A stretch of 64,000 nucleotides of DNA, taken from NCBI RefSeq assembly GCF_012396365.1, contig NZ_JAAXPG010000017.1, forward strand, positions 62,001-126,000. The letters are read 5' to 3'. This DNA is from Nocardiopsis alborubida (GTDB lineage: Bacteria; Actinomycetota; Actinomycetes; Streptosporangiales; Streptosporangiaceae). Made by a program: the position numbers and the translations under genes. This document shows, in pieces, positions 53,257 through 62,500 of this stretch. Position 1 is the stretch's first letter. Each line of letters begins with the position of its first letter. The notes below the pieces were generated by a model that ran no database searches, was not told the origin of the DNA, and saw nothing but the letters and a program-made list of their open reading frames with translations.

Positions 53257-54198
53257 CTACTCCCCTCCTTCGACGCGGGTCCGGCCCGGCCCGGCGGCGT
53301 CCACCGAACGGTCCAGGGCCTCGGCGGCCACCAGCTGGACGGTCCGGTGGGTGGCCTCACCGATGAACCTGGGGCGTACGACCGTGCCCTGCGCCAGGTG
53401 CCGGTCGTGCGGCAGGACGATGACGCCCGCGCCGCTCTCAGCGATGATCCTGGTCGTGCGGGCCACGTCGAACCCCGGGTCCTCGCGCCGCCGCTCGTCG
53501 AAGACGACCACCACGGTCCGCCGCACCTCGTCCTGTCTGCCGTCCGCGACCAGCAGGTCCAGCTCGCGCCCGACCCGGAGCGCGGCCTCCCGGGTCGCGC
53601 GGACCACGCGCACACGTGCGTGGGCGGCCTCACCGACGGCCTCCACGAACGCACCGCCCGACTCCCCGGCCACGAGGGTCACCCCGAAGAACCGCGAGAT
53701 CGGCAGCAGCCCGGACATGTAGGCCCCGGCCCCGGCCGGAGCGGCCCGTACCGTCCACAGGCGCTCGTTGACCTGGCCGAGACTGGCGCACACCGACTCG
53801 AAACCGGTGGCGTCCACCCCGTCCAGGTCGCCGGGCTCGTCCAGGCCCAGCCGCTCGGCCAGCGACGGGGTCCGGTCGGTGGCGTCCACCGTCAGCACCC
53901 GGTCGTGGCGGAAGTGCGCCAGCGAGCGGGCGACCAGGGCGGTCACCACCGACGCGTCGGCGCCCGACCCCAGGTCGTCCACGACGATCCTGCGCCCGGT
54001 CGAGGTGGGGCGCTGCAACCGCCTCCCCAGCTCGATGGTGTCGGCCACCTCGTCCGCCGCACGGAACGGGCGCAGCGCGGCCCGGCCGACGCGGCGCACC
54101 CAGCGGTCGCCGGGCACCGGCCGCGCGGAGGCGGACGGAGCGGCTCCGGCCGGTGAGGCCCCGGTCGGAGCCTGGGCCTGGGTCTGTGAGGCGTTCAT
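53257..54198 (-). CDS. MinD/ParA-like ESX-associated protein lacking a P-loop
   Basis: A 313-residue protein with a MinD-like fold: a strand then GSGADASVVTALVARSLAHF where MinD has its Walker A and first helix, VLTVDATDRTPSLAERLGL as the A' region, and TVVVVFDERRREDPGFDVAR later on. The Walker A Gly-Lys-Thr is absent, so ATP binding is doubtful. The late segment (SGAGVIVLPHDRHLAQGTVV) is typical of T7SS-associated MinD homologues. An Ala/Pro-rich N-terminal 45 residues precedes it. It lies between eccD (11 bp) and the Pro-rich gene (2 bp). Confidence 0.75.
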   Translation of the reverse strand: MNASQTQAQAPTGASPAGAAPSASARPVPGDRWVRRVGRAALRPFRAADEVADTIELGRRLQRPTSTGRRIVVDDLGSGADASVVTALVARSLAHFRHDRVLTVDATDRTPSLAERLGLDEPGDLDGVDATGFESVCASLGQVNERLWTVRAAPAGAGAYMSGLLPISRFFGVTLVAGESGGAFVEAVGEAAHARVRVVRATREAALRVGRELDLLVADGRQDEVRRTVVVVFDERRREDPGFDVARTTRIIAESGAGVIVLPHDRHLAQGTVVRPRFIGEATHRTVQLVAAEALDRSVDAAGPGRTRVEGGE

Positions 54199-54209
54199 CG
54201 TCCCCCCGC

Positions 54210-55535
54210 TCAGAAGGTCGTGAGGAGGCGCTGGAAGGTGCCGAACGCGCCGATCGCCAGGGGCACCAGCACGACGACGGCGACCGCCTCGAACCTGCTG
54301 GTGACACCGCGCAGCCGCGCCCGCACGTGCTCGGGCTGCTCGATCGACAGCACCACCGCGGGGACGGCCGCCACCGCGACCGTGATCCCCAGCGCGGGCC
54401 ACACCCCCCAGGGCACGGCCCCGGCCCAGGCGAGGAGGAAGGCCACCAGCACCACGAGGCTCGCGGCGATGAGCACTGTCTTCTGCGCGACCAGCGGGAA
54501 CAGCCGGGCGCGGCTGGCCACGACCAGGGCGAGCACCACCGACAGCCCCGCCGTCCACCAGTCGAAGTGGGTGGCCAGGCCGATCCCCGCCGTGGCCGCG
54601 GCCACCGCCACCGCGATCGTGGCGATCACCAGGCTCCGGTGTGCGCCCGCCACCGAGGTGAGCACGTCGCTCCGGGTCACCGCGTCCCCGGAGCTGCGCC
54701 GGTCGTCCAGGACCGCCAGTCCGGAGAACATCAGCGCCAGGCGGAGCAGCAGGCTCAGCAGCACCACGCAGGCCACCGCCATGACGACGGCGACCTGGTA
54801 GGTGGGCAGGCCCAGCGCCGCGCCCACCGACCACACGGCCGCCAGGGCGAGCCCGACTCCGCCGCCGGTCAGGCCGCCCCGGCCCAGGCCGGAGGTGAGC
54901 CCGAGCAGCAGGACCAGACCCGAGACCAGGGCGGCGCCGCCGCCCCAGAGGACCCACTCGGGCCAGCCGAACTGGTCGCAGGCCAGCCACAGGGCCAGTC
55001 CGCCGACCGCGGCGCCGCTGATCGCCAGCGCCGTGCCCAGGGGCTCCCGCCAGGTCGGGCCGATCGACGCACCGGTCGCCACCAGCACGGCGGCGACCGC
55101 GGCCAGGCCGACGAGGCCGCCGTTGCCGGAGAAGTACCCCTGCACGATCCAGGCCGCGCCCACGGCGAGGGCGACCAGGGAGACGGTGGCGGTCCAGCGG
55201 GCCGCCACCGGGTTCCAGCGCCCCTGGTGGTCGTCCAGGGCCATCGAGACCGCCTCGGGGACCTCGTGCACCACCGGGGCGGGCACCGGTTCCTCCGCCC
55301 GGACCAGTCGCAGCACCGCGCCGTCGGTGACCTGACGTTCCGCGAGCGTGGTGTCGCCTTCCAGGACGATCCCGGAGGCGGTCACCAGGTGCCGCAGTTT
55401 GGCGGGGTTCTCCACCTGGTCGCCGAGGAGGTCGAGCACCTCGGGCATGAGCGCGCCCACGGGTTCGCTCGCGGGCAGGACGGCGTCGACCCTGCGCTCC
55501 TCGCCCACGAGGGTCACGCGGCTCCAAGCGGTCAT
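54210..55535 (-). CDS. eccD: Type VII secretion integral membrane protein EccD
   Basis: A 441-residue protein with a ubiquitin-like (YukD) N-terminal domain (residues 1-80: TAWSRVTLVGEERRVDAVLP, GIVLEGDTTLAERQVTDGAV) and about eleven transmembrane helices after residue 115. It is the core channel candidate of ESX complexes. It lies between the TNT gene (124 bp) and the MinD-like gene. The length is slightly shorter than mycobacterial EccD (about 470-500). Confidence 0.9.
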   Translation of the reverse strand: MTAWSRVTLVGEERRVDAVLPASEPVGALMPEVLDLLGDQVENPAKLRHLVTASGIVLEGDTTLAERQVTDGAVLRLVRAEEPVPAPVVHEVPEAVSMALDDHQGRWNPVAARWTATVSLVALAVGAAWIVQGYFSGNGGLVGLAAVAAVLVATGASIGPTWREPLGTALAISGAAVGGLALWLACDQFGWPEWVLWGGGAALVSGLVLLLGLTSGLGRGGLTGGGVGLALAAVWSVGAALGLPTYQVAVVMAVACVVLLSLLLRLALMFSGLAVLDDRRSSGDAVTRSDVLTSVAGAHRSLVIATIAVAVAAATAGIGLATHFDWWTAGLSVVLALVVASRARLFPLVAQKTVLIAASLVVLVAFLLAWAGAVPWGVWPALGITVAVAAVPAVVLSIEQPEHVRARLRGVTSRFEAVAVVVLVPLAIGAFGTFQRLLTTF

Positions 55536-55659
55536 TGCCTTCCCATCCTCGCTCCTGCGTTGCCGGTGGCTCCGGCCACCGCTCTCGGATCCGGGGCCCG
55601 GGCCCCGGAATTCGGTCGTGCTCTCCAGCCGGACGGCGTGGAGCCCTCCAACGGCGCCC

Positions 55660-56637
55660 CTAGCCGGGCACGTCGCTGACGGCGATGCGCTCCAGGTAAC
55701 CGTTGCCGATGAGCCAGCGGATCGTCGGTACGGGGGGCACCTCGGTGAACCCGGCCGTGTCGAGTGTGAAGCGGACGCTGCCGCCGGGGTTCCCCCCGCT
55801 CGCCGGGGCGCTGGTAGCGCTCACCTGGAAGGGGTGGATGACCCGGTAGCGGTGGTAGAGGTCCTCACCGTCGGGACCGGTGCGGACGTGGTCGGGCAGG
55901 CCGCGCTCACCGAAGGGGACTGCGTCGGGGAACAGGTAGCGGCCGCTCTCCTGGCCGAAGGCGTCCACGACGTCGCCGACCGCGAGCCCGTGCAGGTAGG
56001 AGCCGCCGCTGCGCTCCCGCAGACTCTCCCGCACCGTGGTGACCAGCTCCGCCGTGGCCTCGGCGGTCTGCCGCTCCTCGGCCTGGGTGAGGACGGTCGG
56101 TTCGGGCTCGGTGGTGGCCAGCTCCTGGTAGAGCCAGCGGGCCGCCTCGTCCTCGGTGGTGAACTCGGGGCCGGGTCGGCCCTGGTCGAAGTCCATGACC
56201 GCGGCGGACAGGTAGCCCTCCGCGTCCTGGCTGAGCAGGTAGTAGCTGTCGAGGGTCCCGGGCTCGGGGCGGGGGTCGCCCGGGAGCACGTACAGGCTCC
56301 CGGGGACCCCTTCGGCGTCCAGCTCCTCACGCAGGTCGCCGAGCGTGACCTGCGCGCCGACCCAGTCGCCCGGGATGGGAGGGACGGCGTTGTTGGCCGG
56401 TCCGGACGCCTGCTGTTCCTGCTCCACCCGCTGGGTGCTGAGCTGGTTGCTGACGAAGGACCAGCCGACGGTGCCGCCGCAGATGACCGCGGCGAGGCAG
56501 GCGCTGATCGCCACCTTGCCGAAGTTCTCGTCGAGGCGGCGCCTGGTGCGCTGGCCGCCGAAGAGCACCGCCTCACGCAGGCGCTGTCGGCGCACGGCGA
56601 CGGACTCCAGCAGCTGACTGTCGTAGTCGCGTGCCAA
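55660..56637 (-). CDS. Membrane-anchored TNT-domain protein in the ESX operon
   Basis: A 325-residue protein. A basic N-terminus (VRRQRLREAVLFGGQRTRRR) precedes one transmembrane helix at residues 41-62, leaving the rest outside the membrane. Residues about 205-325 match the TNT (tuberculosis necrotizing toxin, NAD glycohydrolase) fold: VVDAFGQESGRYLFPDAVPF, ERGLPDHV, LYHRYRVIHPFQV, NPGGSVRF and LIGNGYLERI. Positions usually occupied by Arg in DRFG and Gln in GGGVQY are Ala and Arg here, so catalysis may be lost. The basic start and single helix recall EccB, but EccB hallmarks are absent. Position between eccD and the esx pair suggests a structural or regulatory role rather than a free effector. 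Confidence 0.78.
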   Translation of the reverse strand: MARDYDSQLLESVAVRRQRLREAVLFGGQRTRRRLDENFGKVAISACLAAVICGGTVGWSFVSNQLSTQRVEQEQQASGPANNAVPPIPGDWVGAQVTLGDLREELDAEGVPGSLYVLPGDPRPEPGTLDSYYLLSQDAEGYLSAAVMDFDQGRPGPEFTTEDEAARWLYQELATTEPEPTVLTQAEERQTAEATAELVTTVRESLRERSGGSYLHGLAVGDVVDAFGQESGRYLFPDAVPFGERGLPDHVRTGPDGEDLYHRYRVIHPFQVSATSAPASGGNPGGSVRFTLDTAGFTEVPPVPTIRWLIGNGYLERIAVSDVPG

Positions 56638-56684
56638 CCGTGCTCCTCACTGCCTCTCGTGGGCGATCCGTCCCGCGGGCCGGG

Positions 56685-56981
56685 TCAGATGTTCATGACC
56701 GCGCTGTTGGCGCGGCTCAGGGTCTCCTGCGCGGTGGAGTCGTTGGTGGACAGCGTCTCGCGCACGAGCCGGATGATCTCGCGGACCTCGTTGCCGGCGT
56801 TGTGCCACTTGAGCTCCTTGGCGCTGTACTCCTCGGACACGCCGGTGGCCTCGAAGTCGGCCATGGCCTGGCTGACGTCGGTGTCGTGCTCGCCGATGAG
56901 GGTCTCGAGGCGGTTCGTGATCGCCTGGATGTTGCCCTGGGCCTCCTGGGAGGCACCGAGATCGTAGGCGTTGTTGCTCAT
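56685..56981 (-). CDS. WXG100 family protein (EsxA-like)
   Basis: A 98-residue helical hairpin protein. The turn motif is W-H-N (ELKWHNAGNEVRE) in place of W-x-G, as seen in some streptomycete Esx proteins. Predicted helices span about 10-55 and 60-95, and the start (SNNAYDLGASQEAQGNIQAI) is typical of actinomycete EsxA. It is likely secreted as a heterodimer with the upstream esx product, 27 bp away. GGAG lies just before the ATG. Confidence 0.88.
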   Translation of the reverse strand: MSNNAYDLGASQEAQGNIQAITNRLETLIGEHDTDVSQAMADFEATGVSEEYSAKELKWHNAGNEVREIIRLVRETLSTNDSTAQETLSRANSAVMNI

Positions 56982-57008
56982 GGATGCTCCTTACGGGGGG
57001 TCAGGGGA

Positions 57009-57338
57009 TCAGCGGAACTTGGCGGCGTCGAAGTTGGCCGAGCCCATGCTCTGGTTCGCGTCGTCGGCCATGGTCTGGTCACCGGTGACGAACGCGGTGT
57101 TCATACCGGTCTGGCCCTCCTGGATGGAGCCGAGTCCCGCGCGCAGGTCCGCGGTGATGGCGTCGGCCCTCAGCTTGAAGGAGTCGAACGCGGCCTTGCC
57201 CGCGCCGTCGAACTTGCCGGTCAGGGGCTCGGCGGCCTGGACGAGTTGCTGGATGAGGCTGCTCAGCTCGTCACCGGTGCTACCGGTGTTCTGGGACAGG
57301 GTGGTCAGGGTGCTGTCGCCGATCTGCCAACGTGACAA
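57009..57338 (-). CDS. WXG100 family protein (EsxB-like)
   Basis: A 109-residue protein, first gene of the left ESX operon. Two helices flank a KFDGAGKAAFDSFK turn, in which F-D-G stands for W-x-G. The C-terminus is long and polar (DDANQSMGSANFDAAKFR). I place the start at TTG (57338; LSRWQIGDSTLTTLSQ), with AGGTG about 6 nt upstream, because the longer in-frame reading adds 41 residues unlike any Esx protein. It is the probable partner of the EsxA-like protein. Confidence 0.82.
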   Translation of the reverse strand: MSRWQIGDSTLTTLSQNTGSTGDELSSLIQQLVQAAEPLTGKFDGAGKAAFDSFKLRADAITADLRAGLGSIQEGQTGMNTAFVTGDQTMADDANQSMGSANFDAAKFR

Positions 57339-57955
57339 CTTTTCACCTGCTTTCCTCGGGGGTCCTCGCGAGGCTGTTCGCCTCCCGTGGGGGATGACGC
57401 ACGCTGAGTGCCCGTGGTTCGGAAGACGATCCGCGACCGGGCAAGGACTGGATCCCCCCATAGGGGAGGATCTGCATCATACAAGTGGCCTCCGACGGAG
57501 GAACAGGGACGATCCCCGCCTGTGGACGACGGCCGGTGAACGGCCCGAACGCCTCCGGCGGACCGGCCCGGCCCGCTCACGCACCGGGTTCTCCGAAGCG
57601 GGCTCCCTGGATACGGCCGCACCCTTCCCATCACCGGCGCGTGACCGTATCCGGCCACCCCGGACGCGGTCCTGGTACCGGCCGAAGGCCCTCCACCGGC
57701 GTTCGCCCGCAGCTCCGGACACGCTCGCAGGGCCCCGCGCCGGCCCCTCGGCGACACCCCGAAGGCACCCGAGACCGACGAGGAGCTCGACCCGCTCGAC
57801 GCGTGACCCGCGGGCGGACCGCGCTCCTGCGGCACACGGCACCGCCCCGTACCCTTCCCCCATGGACTCCGGCGCTCCGGAAGCGAACCGCGCGGACACC
57901 CCCGGGATCCCACCCTTCCCAGTACCGCCCTCCCCCGGAGTGTTGAGGAGATCCC
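57339..57955. other. Divergent control region of the ESX locus
   Basis: A 617-bp gap between the left (esx) and right (DUF6177-eccC) arms with no supportable gene. The stretch at 57440-57490 is AT-richer, with CCCCCCATAGGGGAGG and a nearby CATACAAGTGG, a likely esx promoter zone. GAGGAG 5 nt before 57956 is the ribosome site of DUF6177. Confidence 0.5.
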
Positions 57956-59380
57956 TTGAGCCACGACGCGGTCGCCCTCCTGTCCAACCCGCCCGACCGG
58001 CGCGCCCTGACCAGGGCCCTGGTCGCCGCCGGACCGGACCTTCGGGTGCGGTTCGCGGCCGACGGCGCCGTGGTCGAGCTGCTCGACGCCGGAGGCCGCC
58101 TGGTCGCCGCCATGCAGGCGGCCCAGCGCCTGGCCCTGTCCGCCGAGGCCGAACGGCTCCTGGCCGACGGCATCGTCGACGACCTGCCCGCCCAGCCCTA
58201 CTGGGTGGAGGCCCGCGGCGCCGAACTCGCGGACACCGACACCGCCGGGGCCGTGGGACGCTTCGTCCGCGACCTCGCGGACCGGCTCGGCGGCGTCGTG
58301 TGGGAGCCCGAGCCGCGGCTCTCCCGAGGCGACGCCTTCCTGGACGGCTCCACCGACCACCCCGCCGTCACCGTCCGCACCGACAGGGCCGTGGTCGTGG
58401 TGCAGGACCGCCCCCTGGTCCCCATGTCCCCCTGGCTCGTGGACACCGTCGCCGCCCACGGGCGCGAGGGACTGCGGCTCCAGGTCGTCACCCCCTCCAC
58501 CAGCCGCGTCACCCACGCCCTGCGCTCGGTGCTGGCCGACCCCACCGCCCGCTGGGTGGTCCAGGCCCCCGACGGCGCCTACTACGACGGGTTCTCCGGG
58601 GTGCCCCTGGTCTGGGACGAGCAGGAGGCCTTCGTCCTGGACCGGAGCGCCCGTGCCGAGGACGGGCCGCACGAGGCGTTCCGCGCACGGGCGGAGGAGA
58701 CCGGCTCCCACCTGCTCGTGGAGCTGAAGGCGGAGCACCCCGCCGACAACGGCCTGGTCCTGGGCGAGGCCGCCGAACTGCTCGCCGAGCGCCTGGGCGG
58801 CCGCGCCCCCGCGCTCTGGGGTACCAGCGAACCCCTCCCCCAGGAGTGGAACCGGGCGGCGCTGACCCGGCTGTGCCGAGAACGCGCGCCCGGGCAGACC
58901 TGGTTCGTGTTCACCGGCCCGCCCGAGGGCGTGCGCGAGGAGGGCGTGCTCCCCTTCGGCGGCACCCAGCGGGTGATGCGGACCGCGCACGGGGTGCGGG
59001 AGAGCGTCTCCTTCGCGGTGGCCCGGCCCGCGGGCGAGGAGCACGACCTGGACGCGCTGGCGTCGGTGGTCCGCACGCTCACCGAACGCGACGTCCTGCG
59101 GACCATGACGGTGCGGCGCGCGGCCGGGCGGCCGGACCTGACCCACGAGCCGCGCTGGTGCGGCCTCCCCCTCCCGGTCGGCCTGGCCGTCGGGGTGGAG
59201 GGGATCTCCTCGATCGGCACCGACCGGGCGCTGTCCGCTCCGGTGCGCGGGGTGCCGTTCGGCCCTCCGCTCACCCCCTCGGTCTGGTACCGGGTCGGGG
59301 ACGGCACCGAGCCGGACGGCTGGCAGCGCTTCCGCGAGCTCATGGACCACCTGCACCCCGACGGCGCCCGCGCGGGCTGA
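57956..59380 (+). CDS. DUF6177 family ESX-associated protein
   Basis: A 474-residue protein that matches my memory of DUF6177 proteins found beside eccC in streptomycete and nocardiopsid T7SS loci. Seen: VVVVQDRPLVPMSPWLVDTV, RWVVQAPDGAYYDGFSGVPL and the C-terminal LPVGLAVGVEGISSIG followed by a GPPLTPSVWYRVGDG block. No signal peptide, membrane helix or catalytic motif is evident. It starts at TTG with GAGGAG 5 nt upstream. eccC follows 148 bp downstream. Confidence 0.78.
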   Translation: MSHDAVALLSNPPDRRALTRALVAAGPDLRVRFAADGAVVELLDAGGRLVAAMQAAQRLALSAEAERLLADGIVDDLPAQPYWVEARGAELADTDTAGAVGRFVRDLADRLGGVVWEPEPRLSRGDAFLDGSTDHPAVTVRTDRAVVVVQDRPLVPMSPWLVDTVAAHGREGLRLQVVTPSTSRVTHALRSVLADPTARWVVQAPDGAYYDGFSGVPLVWDEQEAFVLDRSARAEDGPHEAFRARAEETGSHLLVELKAEHPADNGLVLGEAAELLAERLGGRAPALWGTSEPLPQEWNRAALTRLCRERAPGQTWFVFTGPPEGVREEGVLPFGGTQRVMRTAHGVRESVSFAVARPAGEEHDLDALASVVRTLTERDVLRTMTVRRAAGRPDLTHEPRWCGLPLPVGLAVGVEGISSIGTDRALSAPVRGVPFGPPLTPSVWYRVGDGTEPDGWQRFRELMDHLHPDGARAG

Positions 59381-59528
59381 CCTCCGGCCGCCGCCGGGCG
59401 CGCGGCCTGGCGGCGGGTCCGCACGCACGCGAAAAGCCCCTTTGACACTGTCTTCGATAGGATTTTTCCGCACCCCCGCGCAGCCCCCGCGCCCCCGTCC
59501 TCCCATCCCTGCGCCGAGAGGAAAGCCG

Positions 59529-62500
59529 ATGAGCCTTCGCGTCGTGCACCGGCCGACACGAACCGTGCATCCCACTCCGGCCCAGGAACCGCACGAGGTG
59601 GAGGCCCCGCCGACCCTCCCCGACGGCAACGCCCAGGGCAACCCGCTGATGACCATCCTGCCGATGGTCGGCATGCTGGCGTCGATGACCATCATGATGG
59701 TCATGCGCAACCCGGCCTTCATCGCGCTGGGCGGCGTCCTCCTCGTGGTGGCCCTCCTCGCCGCCGTGGTCATGCTCTTCTCCCGGCGCGGCCAGGTCGC
59801 CCGGCAGCGCCGCAACCAGCGCGAGCTGTACCTCCAGTACCTGGAGGAACTGCGCGAGGAACTCACCGCCTGGGAGCAGGGCACCCGCGCCCACGCCCGG
59901 CTCCTCGACCCGCCGCCCGAGGCCCTGTACGACGTCATCCGCGACCCCACCCGGCTCTGGGAGCGCCGCCGCAGGCACCGCGACTTCCTGCGGGTGCGGG
60001 TGGGCACCGGCCTGACCGAGGGCCGCCCCCTCCGGCTCGCCGAGCAGGGCACCGCCCTCATGCCCACAGACCCGTTCATGCTCTCCGAGGCGCAGGCCGC
60101 CATCCGGCGGTTCGCCTCGGTCCCCGAGATGCCGCTGACCCTGCCCCTGGACATGGCCGGGAACGTCAGCGTGATCGGCGAGCGCGAGGACGTGATGCGC
60201 GTGGTGCGCGCCCTCGCCGCCCAGTTCGGCGCCTTCCACGCCCCCGAGGACGCCGGGTTCGCGGTGTCCTACCCCGCGGACAGGGCCGAGGACTGGTCCT
60301 GGCTGCCGTGGCTGCCCCAGGCCCTGGACCCGCAGCGCCGCGAGGGCGGCGCCGCCGTCCGCCTGATCGCCCCCGACCCGGCCAAGCTGGGCGGCCTGCT
60401 CGCGGACGAGCTGCGCTCGCGCACCGACTTCGCCTCCGAGGTCCGCCGGGGCATGGGCAAGCGCGAGGCGTACCGGATGCTGCGAAGGCTCCTGGTCATC
60501 CACGACACCCACGGCGACGTGGCCGCCGAGCTGGTGCGGCCCGACCACGCCGTGGACCCCGTCGACCTGGGCGTCACCGTGCTGCACCTGGTGTCCCGCC
60601 AGATCGACGAGCCCAGCGACGTGAACGTGCGCGTCACGGTCACCGGCGACCAGATCCGCGTCGAGGAGCTGCGCGGCGCCGACCCCGTGGTCACCACCGG
60701 CACCGTGGACGACGTCTCCGACGCCACCCTCACCGGCCTGGCCCGCATGCTGGCCCCGCTGCGCCTGTCCCCGGAGTCGATCGAGGAGACGGCCCAGGAG
60801 GGCGGCAGCGTCGACTTCCCCGCGATGATGGGCGTCCAGGACCCCGGTTCCATGGACGTGCAGCGCCTGTGGGCGCCGCGCAGCGAGCGGGCGTTCCTGC
60901 GGGTGCCCATCGGCGTGGACGACATGGGCCAGCCCGTCGTGCTGGACCTCAAGGAGTCCGCGCAGCTGGGCATGGGGCCGCACGGCCTGTGCGTGGGCGC
61001 CACCGGTTCGGGCAAGAGCGAGATGCTGCGCACCCTCGTGCTGGCGCTGGCCGCCTCGCACCCGCCCGAGCGGGTGAGCATGGTCCTGGTCGACTACAAG
61101 GGCGGCGCCACGTTCGCCCCGTTCGAGGACATGCCGCACGTGGCCGGGGTGATCACCAACCTGGAGGACGACGCCGCGCTGATCGAGCGCGTGTACGCGA
61201 GCCTGTCCGGCGAGGTGCAGCGCCGCCAGCAGGTGCTGCGCGACGCCGGGAACGTGTCCAACATCGGCGACTACACCTACAAGCGCGAGCACGACCCGAG
61301 CCTGCCTCCGCTGCCGCACCTGCTGGTGATCATCGACGAGTTCGGCGAGCTGCTCACCGCCCGTCCCGACTTCATCGAGCTGTTCCTGTCCATCGGCCGC
61401 ATCGGGCGCAGCATCGGCGTGCACCTGCTGCTGTCCAGCCAGCGCATCGAGGGCGGCAAGCTGCGCGGCCTGGACACCTACCTGTCCTACCGGCTGGGCC
61501 TGCGCACCTTCTCCGAGGAGGAGAGCCGCACGGTCCTCAACACCCCCGACGCCTTCCACCTGCCGTCCCTGCCCGGGTTCGGCTACCTGAAGGTGGACAC
61601 CAGCGTCTACCAGCGCTTCAAGGCGGGGTACGTGTCCGGCGCCTACCGCGGCCCGGTGGCCGAGGAGGAGCCCACCGAGGGCACCCCCTCGGTGCGCCGC
61701 TACACCGCCTACAACGCCGACGCGGAGCCGGTGGAGGCCGCGGCCTCCGGGTCCTCCGGCGAGGACGTGCCCATGCCCTCCCGCACGGTGGGCCCGACCC
61801 TGCTGGACGTGATGGTCGGCCAGTTCGGCAGGCACGGCGAGCAGACCCGGGAGATCTGGCTGCCGCCCCTGCCGTCCGCGACCACTCTGGACGCGGTCGC
61901 GGGCGAACCGGAGGAGAGCGACCGCGGGCTGCGGCTGCCCGGCGAGCACGAGGCGATGCGCGTGCCGCTCGGCCTGCTGGACGACGCCACCAAGCAGTGG
62001 CAGGGCGTGTGGAAGCTCGACCTGACCGCGTCCGGCGGCCACGCCGCGATCATCGGCGGCCCGCAGAGCGGCAAGACCACCCTGCTGCGCACGCTGGTGC
62101 TCTCGCTGGCGCTCACGCACACCCCCGCCCAGGCGGCCGTGTACTGCCTGGACCTCATGGGCGGCGGCATGCAGTCCCTGGCGGCGCTGCCGCACGTGGG
62201 CGGCGTGGCGGTGCGCACCGACGCCGAGCGGGTGCGCCGCACGGTGGAGGAGATCCAGGGGATGCTCGAACACCGTCAGACGGTGTTCCGCGAGCGCGGG
62301 ATCGACTCGGTCGCCCAGCTGCGCCGGATGCACGCCCGCGGCGAGGTGCCCGAGCTGGCCAGCGCCGACGTGGTGTTCGTCGTGGACGGCTTCGGCGCAC
62401 TGCGCAAGGACTTCGAGGACATCGACCCGATCGTGACCGAGCTGCTCCAGCGCGGCGGCGGGTTCGGCGTCCACGTGGTGGCCGGGATGCTGCGCTGGAA

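Noticed and set aside
55660-56637. Annotation as EccB
   Set aside because: The basic start and single helix fit, but the length (325 versus about 480) and the C-terminal half fit a TNT domain far better.
59442-59463. Promoter TTGACA ... TAGGAT before eccC
   Set aside because: The two hexamers are only 10 nt apart, far from the 16-18 nt needed, so they cannot form one sigma-70 promoter.
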